Counted from the first letter of the stretch, positions 1 through 13,500 are shown. The stretch: DNA of 64,000 bases from Hymenolepis diminuta (GCA_900708905.1 CAADRB010000113.1:50060-114059); one strand, 5' to 3'. Made by a program: numbers and translations. Notes: generated by a model from the sequence alone, not told the origin.

Positions 1-490
1 AATATAGGTAATATCAGGCAAATAAGTTGGTTCCTCCGGCGACACACTTGTAAATATAGTTAAAAACATGATTTGGAATGTTTTACTGCCCAGATAACCT
101 ATTTTATTAGATAAACCCATAATTGACGTACTTCATCCAGCGGAATATGCACTAAAAACAAAATATTTTTTAGTGTTTTCTTTAAATTTTCTTAACCCTT
201 TTGTAATCCACTGTAAAATCTTGACACATTAGTATAAGAGAATAGGTATTAGATTCGAAAGAATTTTTGCCATATTGCTCTCTTCCGCAGCTTTTGATAT
301 CATCTTCATTTGGTGAACATGGAAGCGCAAGGAAAATACCAGCATAGATAATGAAAAAAATAAGAGTAAGTTGTTTTTATTTTTTAGTTCATCTTCGCCG
401 TGTTATATAACTCGACACACACACACACTCAAATGATGACCTGAACCCAAAACACGCGTGATAAGATTTAAATTAAACTTTTAAAAACTA
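1..490. other. non-coding stretch, short CA tract
   Basis: AT-rich sequence with stops in all frames and no exon I can support. A short CA dinucleotide tract lies at about 414-430. Confidence 0.5.
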
Positions 491-700
491 TTATATTTGC
501 TTTATTAGATTCGCTGTCAAACGCCCAATTTGTTCCCCATGTTCAGAGATTTCGTGATGAGCTTTGTCAGCTTCACGCCTAAGACAGTTGTGAATCTGAC
601 ACTGAAATCGCTCTTTTGCAATAAGTTCATTTATTAATACCGTCTTATTAAGACTCTGAATTTGACAAAATGACGTTAAAGCCGGCAGTGCCAAAAACAA
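491..700 (-). CDS. possible 3' terminal exon, unknown protein
   Basis: An open frame of 69 codons ends in TAA at 491-493. It reads as a charged, helix-prone segment rich in Glu, Lys, Arg and His (for example ADKAHHEISEHGEQIGRL), unlike the Phe/Ile/Ser-rich junk frames around it. There is no in-frame ATG: the frame opens at a TTG directly after an AG at 701-702, so it would have to be a terminal exon spliced from an unseen upstream exon. The AG has no clear pyrimidine tract, which counts against it. An AATAAA overlaps the last codons, as can happen in compact genes. I do not recognise a family. It could be chance. Confidence 0.2.
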   Translation of the reverse strand: MFLALPALTSFCQIQSLNKTVLINELIAKERFQCQIHNCLRREADKAHHEISEHGEQIGRLTANLIKQI

Positions 701-759
701 CTGATCATTTGTATTCCTTCACCCCCATTATGTTCTGTATGTAGATCCGGATGCACCTT

Positions 760-2839
760 TTTCTTCCTTTGCTAGTAAGCTGTCTCATAAGTATTATAGA
801 TCAATCTCTTAAACATTAATCCTTTTTGAACTAACCCAATAAGGCTTATTTAATTATCCTCTTGCCTTCTTTCTATTACTAAGTCGATTGAGACTGGTTT
901 AATACTGTGAACAATTAGTAGTAGGAAGTGCTGGCCACAACACGCTGATGACCCCGTGAGTAAGCACCTCCTCATTCCCCACTTTTCTTACCAAAGACTG
1001 GTGATTCTACGAGCAATCAATTTCTCATTGTGCTCTCCCTACTCTTCACTGACACTGATATTCTTTTAAATGAACATCTTCATTTCTGATTTCACCATCG
1101 CACTAGTGACTCTATCAACACTCAAATTCTTATCTTCGTTGACGTACATCTGGGACCTTTTCCATAACACATTTGCTCTCCTAACTTTTATAATGTCATT
1201 TATACCACTATGAAAGAGGGTTCTGTCGGTTATTGCTCATTCTCTAATTAAGCTCAATTCAATGTTGTTCTATTACCTGCGCCCATTTACGACCATAGGA
1301 ATGGCAGTGGTGCATTATCTAATTTCGTTTCTTAATAGCATAGTATGCGCTACGTGCGTCTGCTGTGGAAATTAGTTATCTATTGAAAACAGTCAAAATT
1401 AAACTTCATTTACTCAATTTTAAATAATTGTGGATGGTGCAGCAACATTATCTCTACTTTGTTATATTTGCAAGACCAGTCTGATTTACAGAAAGTTAAT
1501 TTTCTTTCACCACTAATTCACAATATAGCTAGAGGTATTTAATAACAAAAACCTAAACTCCCTTAAAAAGGCTGATATTAGGACTGGCGTCTTGAAAGGA
1601 ATGAGGTTCGATAAGCTTACAAGTCCATTTCTTTGAAAAATTCCCACCATCAAGCTTCCCACCCTAACCCTAAAATAAATTTCCAATTCATTGACCGAAC
1701 GTTGAATGTAAAATTTTTGGAGGGAATTATAGATTATCTCAAATGCACCCAAAACAGTTAGAAGTTAGTAGGAAATTAGATACACAAAATATTTCAAACG
1801 TTATTCAAGAAAATTTAGTCTGGATGGTTTTAATTGACAAAAATATTTCAATTTTTTCATGAGCCTTCCACCGTAGGAAGATTTAGCTCATAAATGCAAT
1901 CAAATCGACATGAATAGTTTCTCTAGGTTACGCAATTTCCAATCGCAATTCGATTTATTATATGTCGTTAAATGGCTAATTTAAATAAAAATTCTGTAAT
2001 TCGGATTTGTGCAAATATCCATAATTTAATATATGTTTGAATTGCAAACAATGTGAAGACGAATAATTTATAAAATCAAGCAGTCTTATATGATAAATGA
2101 ACCCAACTGAAAATTTTGTTTAACACGATTGCCATTCATACAAATTCTTGAGCATGAACTCTACTTGTTAATGATTTTTTAGACACTTCCAACTAAATGC
2201 TTCCGAGAGCTAAAAGGAGCAAACATTGAGAACATTGAGCGAACTCTGGGGAACAATTCCATGTTAATTTATTGTTGGTAGTCCACCTGCTCTTGCATAT
2301 ACATAATTACAAATACGCGATTTTATCAGCCGGTCAACAAGATCTGGATATTGTGAACGAAGACTGAACAGTAGGAAATCATAATATGAACTCAACCCAT
2401 AATGAAAATATGTACACTTCAATGCTCTCAAATTTAGATTATGCAATACACGTGATGCCCTGTTTTCATCTCTGGCTTCTGCTTAACTCCTCTGCATTTC
2501 AGTACTTATTCTACCCATTTGCTCTTGCCCTTATTCTGGTACTTTTCCATGTTTAAAACTTCTGAACGTTTATAATAATATGGAAATCAGGGCCAAATAC
2601 ACTAATTTATCAGATCCAGTCACCAAGAACATGAGCGCACTTGTGAAAACTAGGTTCGATCGTTGTTTGGTAAAGGTGAAATAAGTTACTAAATATGAAT
2701 TCCAATTTTTGACTCGATTTCTATAACTATACGATCCCCAAAAATCTTATTAGAAATTTTTTAATCTCGGTAATGAGATCAATGTTTTCATAGGCTATTG
2801 ACAATACTCCAATTTGTTAAACGGTTTTTGAAGAATGGA

Positions 2840-2870
<31 letters not shown>

Positions 2871-3290
2871 GGTTATTTAAAACGGGGAAAATAAAGGAGA
2901 GAATGGACAATGTTTCACTATTTAAGATTTAATCTGCGTGTAGTGATTTACGCTATGTGCAGATATTTTAAGTTACGTAAAATTAAGTTTAAATATGCTT
3001 GTTTGACCATCACACAATAGCAAAATATTTCAGAATATTATTTGTATTCTATCGTTGAAATAAGTCAGTTTGAATTTTCTTCAAATGATTAAAGACTAAT
3101 ATTAAAAATACTGAGGGATAACTCTCTATGCATTTTCCAGAATTACCTTTTATTCGCATTCTCCACGATAATACGTCAATTTTTCCGCGCACGAAGTTAG
3201 AGCGACCTCATTTATGTCCCTATAACGCATAACCCCTGTCTGGCATGTCTAAACGTGTCCATCGATTTCCCATCTTTTCTGAAACCGCCT
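760..3290. other. non-coding stretch
   Basis: No supportable exon on either strand. The frames here are short and dominated by Phe, Ile, Leu and Tyr, as expected for random AT-rich DNA. The only structure is the TA microsatellite listed separately. Confidence 0.5.
2840..2868. repeat. (TA)n microsatellite
   Basis: An uninterrupted run of about 14 TA dinucleotides, seen directly in the sequence. Confidence 0.95.
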
Positions 3291-3299
3291 CGCTTCACG

Positions 3300-3500
3300 T
3301 GAAAGGCACATTTGCGTTCATGCTCTGGTGTGGCCTTACGCAAGTAACTCATATGAAGCTATCCTTGTTATCCCGACAGCGACGCACGCTCGTCGGTTAC
3401 GGGCTCCTATGCTGCTCTCGCTCTCCTTCTCTCTGTTACTCGTTATGGCTTCCTTGAATACATTTTTGGTCTACGCAACTCTTGGTGTTCTGCTTCACAA
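3300..3500 (+). repeat. pyrimidine-rich dispersed repeat, copy 1
   Basis: This degenerate copy shares an ordered set of blocks with copies near 8.5, 37.6 and 59.6 kb (the last inverted). The blocks are TTCATGCTCT, then a GTAACTCATA-like block, a long CT-rich block (CTCTCGCTCTCC), a GTTATGGCTTCCTTGAAT block and CAACTCTTGGTGTTCTGC. The open frames over it (3245-3510) are incidental. Its class is unknown; it could be a non-autonomous transposon or a retroposon remnant. Confidence 0.55.
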
Positions 3501-3509
3501 TTGTTATTA

Positions 3510-6500
3510 ATTCTTGCTCAAACAGCTAAGAATTGGTGACTGTTATTGTTGTCGTAATTTGTTAGCTGCTAACCGTTGACTGTTATCTAACTCCAACAAT
3601 ATCACATCATTTAGATGTTGTTATGGAAAAATATTCATTTATAAATATAACATTTCTTTACCACATGATCGAAATCAAGAGATAGTTCAGGAAAAAATAT
3701 ATGTTGTCTTACTTCCATCACTTTTGATGTAATTCCAGCGGACAATCCCAAAATATTCGCGTTTAATTGTTTTAATAATTAAACGTTGTTTTCAATGTAA
3801 AAGGAAAAGAAAACATATAAAATGTTAATATTGTCAAGGGAAACATATCTGATAATTTGTATACCTTTAGCTTCTCCTTGACACTTTAATAATATAAAGT
3901 TTAACTAAGTAACATTTTTTGATTGTATTCTTAAAACATATACAAGTCTTCTATCAAATGTTTGCTTTTTTCCCTAATAGGTCTCCTATTAAAGGCAATC
4001 GTAAAATGAAACGATAAAAAGTTTCGGTTATCACAATCCATATTAAGGGTTGATTGATTGAGAGCTGCATGGATCAAACCGGCATATTTTCTAATGCATC
4101 AACAATGAAACAATTCAAATAATAAAAGAAAGATTTTCCTATATTGATGTTTATATTTATTCATTAATGACCAACTTTAATTTATGCATTGTTAACCAAT
4201 ATGGCATAACCTTATAGGTATTTTTACAAACTCGTCAAAATAAATGTATATATTGTATTTATTTAAATAGGATTTCAGTATATTTGAGACATTTAAAAAT
4301 CACTTACATTATTCACAATGGCGGCCATCATTAATTTTCTAGACGTGCACTTTCAGATAATTTTATTCCAAATTCTAAGCAGTTCAACGAAATGAAGTGA
4401 AAATATTTTCACAAATATGAACTAAATGCTACAAGTCAGAGCTGGAAGGTATATCAAAGTTAAATTTTTTATAAGGTCTTGTAGAGCTCTCTTTTCATTC
4501 TAATAAAATTAGTAAACTATGGATAGTTCTTATGTTCGCTGCGACCTTTAAATAAACGGACTCATTTTTAATGTAAAAAATCCCCATGAAAACGCACATA
4601 TGATTATATGATATATTTATGTCCTTAAAAATAATTTCAAAATCATTAAGTTATTATTTTTCTTTGTAATAAGCCAAGGCAGTAAAGGTTGCTTTACCAA
4701 CCACAAAATTAAATTGGCTGAACAACAAGCATTGAATACCGTAAATGCAATTTCACCCATGAGCCAATGAGTTAAGGTGTTAAATCTGGATAAAACGCGC
4801 ATTATCTACATTTAGGAATATGAGCAACTCGTTTCTTCCAGAGTACAAATAAAGTAAAACTTTTGAAGCTATAATTTTATAATCCGTTTCTCCGGTTGAA
4901 CTCCGGTTTCTTCTCGTTATCTATAAGCTTTGTCATGATTAGAACTCGAGAAAGTTTTTGAAATGCTATGGGTCTAAAAGTAATAATAAATGGAGATGAA
5001 AATCAAAATAGCAAATTTGAAATTTGGGCAAAGTACCTATTTTGGCTTAATGAAAAAAATCGACATTTTTATATCCAATAATTCTAGCTTTTTCTTTCAT
5101 TTAAAGATATGAATACTATCTCTAAAGCATCAGTAATGGCGTTAGTAAGATACATTCATTCATATACTTGATGATGGGTTACATTTTTAGTGTGCAGTTT
5201 GATAAAGTTATCTCATTTGGATTCTAATCAAAAGTGCATATAATATTAAAAGTGATCTAATTCTGTCTCTTAACTTTTACAAGGCACTTCTTTAGTTCCT
5301 TTTGTATTTAGATTGAACCATGTACTCACTTACATTATCTATCAGTGATGATAAAGGTCTACATAATCGAGTACCATTGCCTTCTTCTTACATCAACCAT
5401 TGCATATTTGCAAGCCTAATTTCAGCTATGTACCAGTTATTAGAGATCTTTAATGGTAAGCTCAATTATTATCAGTGTTCATTCCTTACGTACAGTGATA
5501 AAAAATGTGGAATTCAAATAAGATATCTCATTTAAAATTATATATTATGCTATATTTTGGATAAATTTTAAGTTCCCTTATTCTTTATCAATACCCTAAT
5601 GGTTAAAGTATATAAGAGTCGTAGCAGATCCAAAATTCTCCATTCAAAAGAACTCAGACTTATATGTTCCTTATTATAGATTTTTACTATTATTCGATGT
5701 TGAATAAAAGTGCTTTACACTAAGTGCTCCGTCTTAGTCGAAAGAAACATAAACTTTTATTACTCGAGACAACATAAAAATTTTTAATTACGGGAATCAT
5801 TGAAATCCGACAAATGAAGTGAAAATGAATTCTGTTCAATCTTTATTTAGTATGCTGTGTTTTGGCAACACTTTTAGCAGATCGCAATAACATAAAATCT
5901 GTAACAAGTGTAAGATCAGTCGAGCTTAGATAAGAGGATTATGGCAGGGCAAAGGTTTCGTTTACTGTAATAAACAGAACTACAAGGAAGGAGATGATTA
6001 GGAGCAGAGTTTAGGTAGCATTTGGATTTGAAAAACAACAAAAGACTGGGGTGCACACGCACGGGTTATAACAATTGAGGTCAAGTCAGAGGGGAGTACT
6101 TGCCACTATGCCGGTACGCCGTATTCTAGCATGTTTTAGACATTCGAACTATTCTGCTCTTCGCAGGTCGGCGTCCCACTAGTTGGTTCTTCTTCGGTCG
6201 CCCTCATTGGTTCTCTCTGTGGAGTGACTTGTGGTCGGCAACATGCAAAAGTAGGGAAGATATGATTGGTTAGTTTGTATTTGGCGTCCTATACCTTGTA
6301 TCTTACGCAAGAGAACTGAGGGGACTCCCCATACTTACAAACATTCCTTTGAACAGCACCTTTATAGATTATTGTGCATTATTCTGTTATTCTATTTCTT
6401 AACTCATTAGATTCTCTATTAGTAATGAGCCTTTCGAATTCAAATGTTTGAAATCTAAAATGATGCATTTTGCTTCTGGACCAGACTTCTGACTACAAAG

Positions 6501-8430
6501 GTGTAAATGTAGATAAAGTACTTGCTAGTGTGCAACTGTTATGATCTTAAAACCAGAACTCGATAAAAAAACGTAAAACTGGCGAATGGTAAGCTTTGCT
6601 CCAAAACTATGCCGGACAATGACCTTGTAGTTCGGCACACTTTGAGGAAAGTGCAAATTGTATTAATAAGTATCGAAAAATTGTTAATTTATTTTTTCCT
6701 GCATAAAAATTATTGCTTTTTATTCAACGGCAGCCCTCTTTAATGTCAAAAATACAATAATCAATTTTCATTGATTGCCCTCATTTATTTAAAAAAATCA
6801 AATACTTAAAGCTTACACAATTAAATGCGGAATAATTGATAGCATTTTACGACAATGCCATTAATAAGATTACTTCAACAATATCGCCCATTCACCTTTT
6901 ACCCCACGCATTTTTCTCATAATTGAAATCGGTGCAGTTTGGTATGCCGTATTCAACAGGTATACATCTTAAGAAACATAGTTTTACGTTTTTACCCCCT
7001 GGACAATGGCAAAAACAAGCATCAAAAAATCATTTAGTCCCATTAATTCGAATACGCAAATAAATATTTCTAAAACCTGTGATGTGTGCTGACTGTCATC
7101 ATAGGTGAACTTAAAACGGAAAAGTGAATTATAGTATTAAATTAAAAACTGAAAATTTCAGTTCCTTGCTTTTCTCTGAGAAGCAACTAATGCTACTTCG
7201 AATTGGTAGATTACAAGTAATTTGAAATTGTGGTGACAATATCCACTTAATACTGATGAGACGGCAGCATTTGTAAGTGGTTCGGATTCTGTAAAATATC
7301 CATCGTCCTATTTACGCAAACTTATTTTGATTCACGGATATCAGTTTGAACAAAAACAAATAAATATGAATTGTTACAACTAAAAATGCGACAAATTCGA
7401 AGTCCATTTCCTTCTGGAAAAGATTCTATAAGATAGAACTGAAAAAAACATTATTATAATACAAACAAATAACCAAAGTAGGAAAAAATAGGTGCATTAT
7501 GTGGATCAAATAATGTATTATTGTAAGTAAACAAAATTTGAAGAATTTTATGTATGATTTCGAAATATTTCTTCTTAGGATTTAACTTGTACGAGATTGC
7601 ATTTCCTTATTTTGTGAATAATTATTATGCAGGCATCTTGAAAAATGTTGGATAATTCCTTAAAGTGAAGTCTTCGTGTGTATTAAGAGAATAATTAGAA
7701 ACACGCGGACGTAGTGGCATGTGCCTAAAATTCAGTTTTTTGATGTGGAGTTGGTGCTAATTTTCGTTAGTGGCTGTTTTCAACAATTCTGAGAGTGGCA
7801 CGACATCTGGTTCGCAATCTAAGGTGCAGTTTGGGTTCCCGGATGTTATTTTTGTCGTGTATTGCTATGGCTTTCACTCTCTCAATGTTGCTGTATGTTA
7901 TAGTCAAAGGTAATCCCTTTCTTTCCATCTTCACATGACTAATGACTGCTTAATGCACGTTGAAACCTACAACACCTAGAAACTTCATGCGCCTTGCCTC
8001 CCTTTGCATAATTTTAATGACTGATACCCACTCTCCTTCCCTTCGCGAATACTATTTGACGATCAGTTAAGATCTAATCATTACTCCGATTCTTGAATAT
8101 CATTCTTGTGTTTGACGTTGAGTGATTTTATATAATTAAAGTCAATTCTTTCGTCTTCAAACTTTCCCTGCCTCCCAGTTATTGTTATTACAAAATCAAT
8201 AAATCAATGGTTTTAAATCGCGGTATCTTTTAACTATTAAAATGTTTCGGTATGCCATATTTATTTTTTAATAAAATGATGCTATTTAAGGTGAAGTATG
8301 ACTCTGTGCGTTTACGAAAACTATCTTTTGTCACAATCTTTATTATTTTTCGCTTCTGTATCCATTTAAACCATCTGTTCTATCTAGACGTGTCTAGCAA
8401 TTCCCATTTTCTCAGTCCTTTTTCATTTGA
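3510..8430. other. non-coding stretch with a GC-richer patch
   Basis: No exon with both coding character and splice support was found. The stretch from about 5930 to 6330 is clearly richer in G and C than its surroundings and contains a GGTCGGCGTCCCACTAG segment and AATAAACAGAAC. It may be a decayed transposon or long-terminal-repeat fragment, but I found no terminal repeats or protein motif to prove that. The remainder is plain AT-rich DNA. Confidence 0.4.
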
Positions 8431-8436
8431 AAGTAT

Positions 8437-8655
8437 AGCTTCACTCATACCCTCACACATTCCTGCCAAAGTAACTCATAAATTTTCTCTGTATTTTCAC
8501 TCAAATTACACACGTGCAGACATACACTTGTCATTTATCTGCTCGAACGCTTCCCTCTCGCCTCCTCTCTCATATCCCTCTTATTCTACCTTAAAGTCTC
8601 ATCATTGTTTGTTTAATGCATCTTGGCTAACACAACTCTTTGTGTCCTACTTTTT
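8437..8655 (+). repeat. pyrimidine-rich dispersed repeat, copy 2
   Basis: Same family as the copy at 3300-3500. It carries ACATTCCTGCCAAAGTAACT, then GCTTCCCTCTCGCCTCCTCT, then an ATCATTGTTTGTTTAAT block and ACAACTCTTTGTGTCCTAC in the same order. A 162-codon open frame (8252-8740) crosses it, but its composition (Ser/Phe/Leu-rich) is what a CT-rich repeat gives, so I do not call it a gene. Confidence 0.55.
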
Positions 8656-8689
8656 GGAAGTACTGTTTGCTACTCTCTTGACTTTTACC

Positions 8690-10870
8690 ATCCGGTTCCA
8701 GTTCATTAATTCACTAGTTCAGAGACATTCTTCTGATTAAGGTTAGTTAAAGTATCGTTTTTCGTGTCTAGAGTTTTAATGATACTATTAAAAGCGTTAC
8801 AAATGTCTGTCTAAATCATATTTTGGTCTGAACAATAACCGATCAATTTTAAATATATGTATAAATAGGAATTTATGTTTTAAAGAAACCTCAATCCATG
8901 GGTGTAATTTTAACAGCAAGCAGTTCTTTTGAAGTTTGTGTTTTGGCAAATTTTTGCTTAATATTTCTTATAAGCGTTGAATTAAATGTAATTATTATTG
9001 AAAACAAATTAGTATTTATCATTCTTTTAAAATTAAGAGAAATTCCAATTGTTGATTTTCTGTGTTAGTTCACTCAAAATGGAACATTTATGTGAAAATA
9101 TTTTAACCCTGATTACGCTTTAGAGGTATGTATTTTGTAGATCAGTACTATACGCTCTTTTTATGACCCCAGAATGCACTACCACCTTAATAATCTGATG
9201 GGAATATTTAAACATTAAATACGATATATATAATTTGATCTTATGCTGATGGAAGTATCATTACTAAAAGCCCTAGTTTAGAGATATCATTGTAGGAAAG
9301 TAAAAACTTCCCAACTAATTTTCCATCTTACTTTTCCAAGGAATAGTTTTAAAAGGAACCAGACAATACGCGTCGTCTGATTGCGAAATAAAGCTCAGTG
9401 TATAGGTGTACAAAAACGGCAGTAAATCCATAGTACCTCTAAATTCTGGGAGAATAGGTCTTTTAGAGAGCCGATTAAAAAACTGAAAACTGTGTAAATT
9501 GATGTCGAACGCCTCAATATTATCACAAAACAAAAAAATTATTCATATGTAGGTGCTAACTACTGAATGTCTAATAAGTAGGGTATAAATACTGCGGTTT
9601 ATTTCGTTCTACTATTTTTTAGTGCAATGCAAAATAAGTGACATGAAATGCAGAACGAATGAAAGCTCATAAATCATGCAACAAATGAAATTGTGAAGCC
9701 ATGAATTTTTGTTAAATCCCTCAAATATTCTGTACGTGTTTTTTATGTTGTTTGTATACTTGAGAAAGGATAATTTTTTGTCAATATTCTTAGTGAGCGA
9801 AAATGTATACTCTTTACCATTGGGAAGCACTCAACCGAAAATTAGTAAGAGAGTAGAGAAAAAGAAATTAGGGAATTATGAGGCTTATGATTCTGGCCAT
9901 AAAACGATCATTAGTTTTTCGCTTTTTAGGATTTATCAGGTTATATTATCAGTAAACAATAATAAATTTTGAGTGAAACTAAAATATAATAGTAAAAGCC
10001 CAGCCTGCTCTCTCATATATGCATTGAGCAATGTATAAAATCAAATTTTAAACTCTAATTTAATATTTCCAACTTATGCAAATACTTTTCTCTTCGGTGT
10101 TATGTAAATTAACTCTTTAAATGACCATTAATCTTTCTAATTTTTCATTTGAGCAATCGCTACCGAGTTTTCTGGCAAATATCAAACACAAATGGCTTTG
10201 AGGCGAATAACCATCAATGAAAAAGCGAAAATTGAGTAATGCATTTTGAACTAAATAAGGTATGATGATTCCAGAGTGATTTTAATGTACTTTTCGATTG
10301 TTTAAATTTATGCGTTTGTTTATCTAAAAACTATACTGCATTCCAGCTTTCTGAAGGTGTAGCATATCCATCGAGATTAAGATTGCAACTTATAATATAA
10401 ATTCGATAAATAAGTGGGAAATTATTTAAGGACCATTTTGTGACTAGCTTAAATGCTGTTTCCTTTCATTGTCAAGAGCACCCATCATTAAATATCTTCT
10501 TATGAGTCAATCGCTATGAGAACTTGTCCTAATGGGCTTGTGAGGCTTTTGTATGATCCCTCAAATTACCTTTTTAGTATTCTAACATAATAAATTTCCA
10601 CAATTATTAACTTGGTAGATAATTAAATAATTCATTTATTGTAAAATCGGTAAATCTTAATTACAAGCCTACTAAATATTTTTAATATTTTGCCTATGTA
10701 ACAATTGTACCAAGGTTAATATTTTTGACAATTTATCGCAAAATCCTTAGATTTTGTTTCCCCAATACCTATGAAAATTTCTTGTGTGAAAACAGCTAAA
10801 ACAAATGATTGGATTATACGGATCGTCCAATTAGCCTTTGTGAAATAGAATCGCATTATTGCATCGCTTT
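8690..10870. other. non-coding stretch upstream of secreted gene 1
   Basis: No supportable gene. The last few hundred bases lead into the promoter of the secreted gene at 10972. Confidence 0.5.
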
Positions 10871-10876
10871 TCAAGT

Positions 10877-10930
10877 GTGTGTTTCTCACACCTATCTTCC
10901 TATCTCTCTCGACTGTGAGACGTATAAAAA
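10877..10930 (+). promoter_or_regulatory. promoter of secreted gene 1: palindrome and TATA box
   Basis: GTGTG-N5-CACAC at 10877-10891 is followed by GACTGTGAGA and a TATAAAAA box at 10923-10930, 42 bp before the ATG. The same three blocks, in the same order and nearly the same spacing, precede the paralogue at 23078, so selection on them is likely. The palindrome could bind a dimeric regulator; that is inference. Confidence 0.7.
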
Positions 10931-10971
10931 GAAACAACAGTTTAATAAGTTTTGTTACTTCAATCTTTATC

Positions 10972-11397
10972 ATGAGAAATTCAACACTGATTTTGTTTGG
11001 ATTACTAGTAGTTCTTCTCGCTATTTCTTCAGCGGATAGCTTGAGATCCTGGTCATTTCGAAAGAATTCTCCAAAGAGCCATTTTCCTAGGAAAGAAGGA
11101 AAAACAAAGCATGTGGAAGGAAAACAAGCAGAAAAAATAGCCAAAAAGGAGGTTGAATTGGAACAGTTGGAAGAGGTGAAAAATCATGAGGAAATCGAAG
11201 TTAAGAAACAGGGAGAGGAAGAAAAAAAGAAGGCCTCTGAAGAGGCCAGTTCATTAAAAGATCGCATTATTGAAAATCAGCAGAATAAAAAACCTCAAAC
11301 TTACCTCGAAAGCATCGGTGGTGGCAAAGGTGGAAGTCAAGCAATTGAGCAAAAATTGGTCAAGCAGCGCATTCAAAAGGGCCTCAAATACCACTAA
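10972..11397 (+). CDS. small secreted Lys/Glu-rich protein, paralogue 1
   Basis: Intronless frame of 141 residues. I chose the ATG at 10972 because it lies just downstream of a TATA box and starts the same MRNSTL signal peptide as the paralogue; the longer open frame from 10879 would run through the promoter. Residues 1-22 form a clear signal peptide (LLVVLLAISSAD core), so the protein is probably secreted. Residues about 40-90 are a Lys/Glu/Gln-rich, coiled-coil-like segment. The C-terminus is the best-conserved part: KKPQ-YLESIGGG-GGS-IEQKLVKQ-KGLKYH. There are no cysteines in the mature part. AATAAA follows at 11461-11466. I do not recognise the family; a structural, venom-like, saliva-like or cuticle-associated role cannot be told apart. 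Gene status is well supported by the paralogue; function is unknown. Confidence 0.88.
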   Translation: MRNSTLILFGLLVVLLAISSADSLRSWSFRKNSPKSHFPRKEGKTKHVEGKQAEKIAKKEVELEQLEEVKNHEEIEVKKQGEEEKKKASEEASSLKDRIIENQQNKKPQTYLESIGGGKGGSQAIEQKLVKQRIQKGLKYH

Positions 11398-11460
11398 TCT
11401 CCATTTTGTCCACTCCGAGTTGTTGCTTACATTTGATGAAATGACCATTTGGTAGGATAT

Positions 11461-11466
11461 AATAAA
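11461..11466 (+). promoter_or_regulatory. poly(A) signal of secreted gene 1
   Basis: AATAAA 63 bases after the TAA stop, in the expected orientation. Confidence 0.6.
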
Positions 11467-11479
11467 TATTCTGATGCTA

Positions 11480-13500
11480 TGCCCTATTGCCTTATTCTTT
11501 GATAACTTTCGAATTCATAATATAAACTTATGTTGTAAGGACAATAAACTAGCAGTTAACTTAAAATCTTTATTTGGCTAATGATGCCTGTTTGTCTTAC
11601 AACTCGTTATGGACACGAATTAAACTTTCATATTATACAGATACAGTAGCTAAATTTCTCAATTTGTCATTTATTGCGTATTAAAAATATATTTTCTATA
11701 AGTTGCACTTTTGGTAAAATCAATTAAGAACAAATTGCTGGTAATCTTCGTTTCCTGCTTTTGGTCTTCTCAAAAACAAATTTGTCTCCAAAAAATTCAT
11801 CCAGAAATACTCAAATTATAAAAATTAATTTAATGTTCATAGGGGCCATGTTTAATATAATTTTTAATGCAATAAAGTAATTTTATAATGTATCTGGAAA
11901 CGTAGGAATTAAAACATTTAAGAGAAACTATGCAGGAATATTAATAATTAAATCTGGAGAAGGAGTTTTTCGGCACTGATTTTTGTTTAGAAGATAACAT
12001 CATTGAGTCCACAATTTCTGCCATCTCTTAAATTGGTCAAACTTAATTAATGCGGTTGGCCATTCACCTCATTGGATATGCTCTAATGAGTATCAAACCT
12101 GTAACCTCTGATTTCGCAAAAAGACACGTTAATGGTTGCACAACCAGCCCACAATGTGGAGGAATACTTATATAGGCCACCTGAAATATAGTCTTGTGGC
12201 ACATTACTGACGCCATTATTCATTGTTAAAAATGATGAAACATTGGCATTATTAGGCCATAACAATATGTAACCTTGAAGATGAGTCCAGCAACACCAGA
12301 CATTATTTAATAACGCATCGTTCCAGATTTACGCAATCAAGCACTGCTTTAATAAATTAAAATAGTAAAACTGCAAGGCTCAATTAAAACAAATAAAAAT
12401 ATTACCATACTGTGATTGCAATTTAATTATAGTCAAATTTAATGGTCTCAAATAAACAAAGCATTCAAAATGCCAGTCATATTTTTAGCTGAAAATGAGT
12501 TTTACTATACACATTAATATTATTACCCACAAAATGCAAAAATTTATACAATTTTTAATTGTGGGAAGCAATTGAAATCGGGTTGCGGAAATTTCAGTGA
12601 ATGCTAAAGTGGGGAGGATCAAGGTGTTAAAGTATCTTTCTTCATCTGATTGTATGATTCCTGTTTATCCAGTAGTTATCAGATAGGTAGCTCACATTCC
12701 AAAAGGCAGATTTGTTAATTTGTCCCTTGGCTTGCATTAAATACTTGCCTATGATGTTCAGTGCTTATTTGCTAGTATTTTATTCAGGATGGCCAGTCTT
12801 GAAGACTCAAATCGTGTTTGTTCCAGTAGCTGAGAAGGCAGCTTAAGTTCAAGTGATATGCCACAACTTACAATTTTAACATAATAGGGTTGAGATAGCT
12901 AAAGGTTTTAATATCGGAGGTGCGTAAGCTGTCAATACTTCAAGTTTTCTCACTTCAGTCAGTATCACACCTAAAGTCAAATAATCCACGTCAATGTGGT
13001 ATTCTTCAAGCTATTCTCAATCGGTCGGTAGACCAAATAAAGTGATTCACTAATACATCTACTAGAACATTTTGTTATATATTGAAGTAGTAAAAATCAT
13101 TTAATCTTATATTTTTAAATGGATTGCCTTGAAAAATTTATGTACAATAAATTTGGTGCAAGTAAAAATTAAGCCTGCATGCGTATGCCTTTTTAGCCCA
13201 TGAGTCCTTGTCTGTGTTTTAAAAATACACAATAAAACCTATTTATATTAAGAGAAAAATATTTGCCTATTACGTTTTGAAACGTTTCAGGACTTGAAAT
13301 GGTATAAAGACTATGTTATCAACATATATACTTAACGCAGACGGCTGATTCTTGACCTAGATATCAGAAAAGAACTTTTATTAATTTGAAATAACTTTCT
13401 AGGTAAAACTTTCGTTAAAAATACTACGATTCAGACAACATATATTTTATTTTTTAGTAAAATTCCAGAGCTTTCATAATTCACCCAAACTGATAAAACT
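11480..13500. other. non-coding stretch
   Basis: No supportable exon. AT-rich sequence only. Confidence 0.5.

Noticed and set aside
8252..8740. 162-codon open frame, one of the longest in the window
   Set aside because: Mostly the CT-rich dispersed repeat read in frame; Ser/Phe/Leu bias, no domain, no conserved start.
10716..11144. 142-codon minus-strand frame
   Set aside because: Antisense to the promoter and 5' part of secreted gene 1; Lys/Glu-rich coding on one strand naturally leaves the other open.
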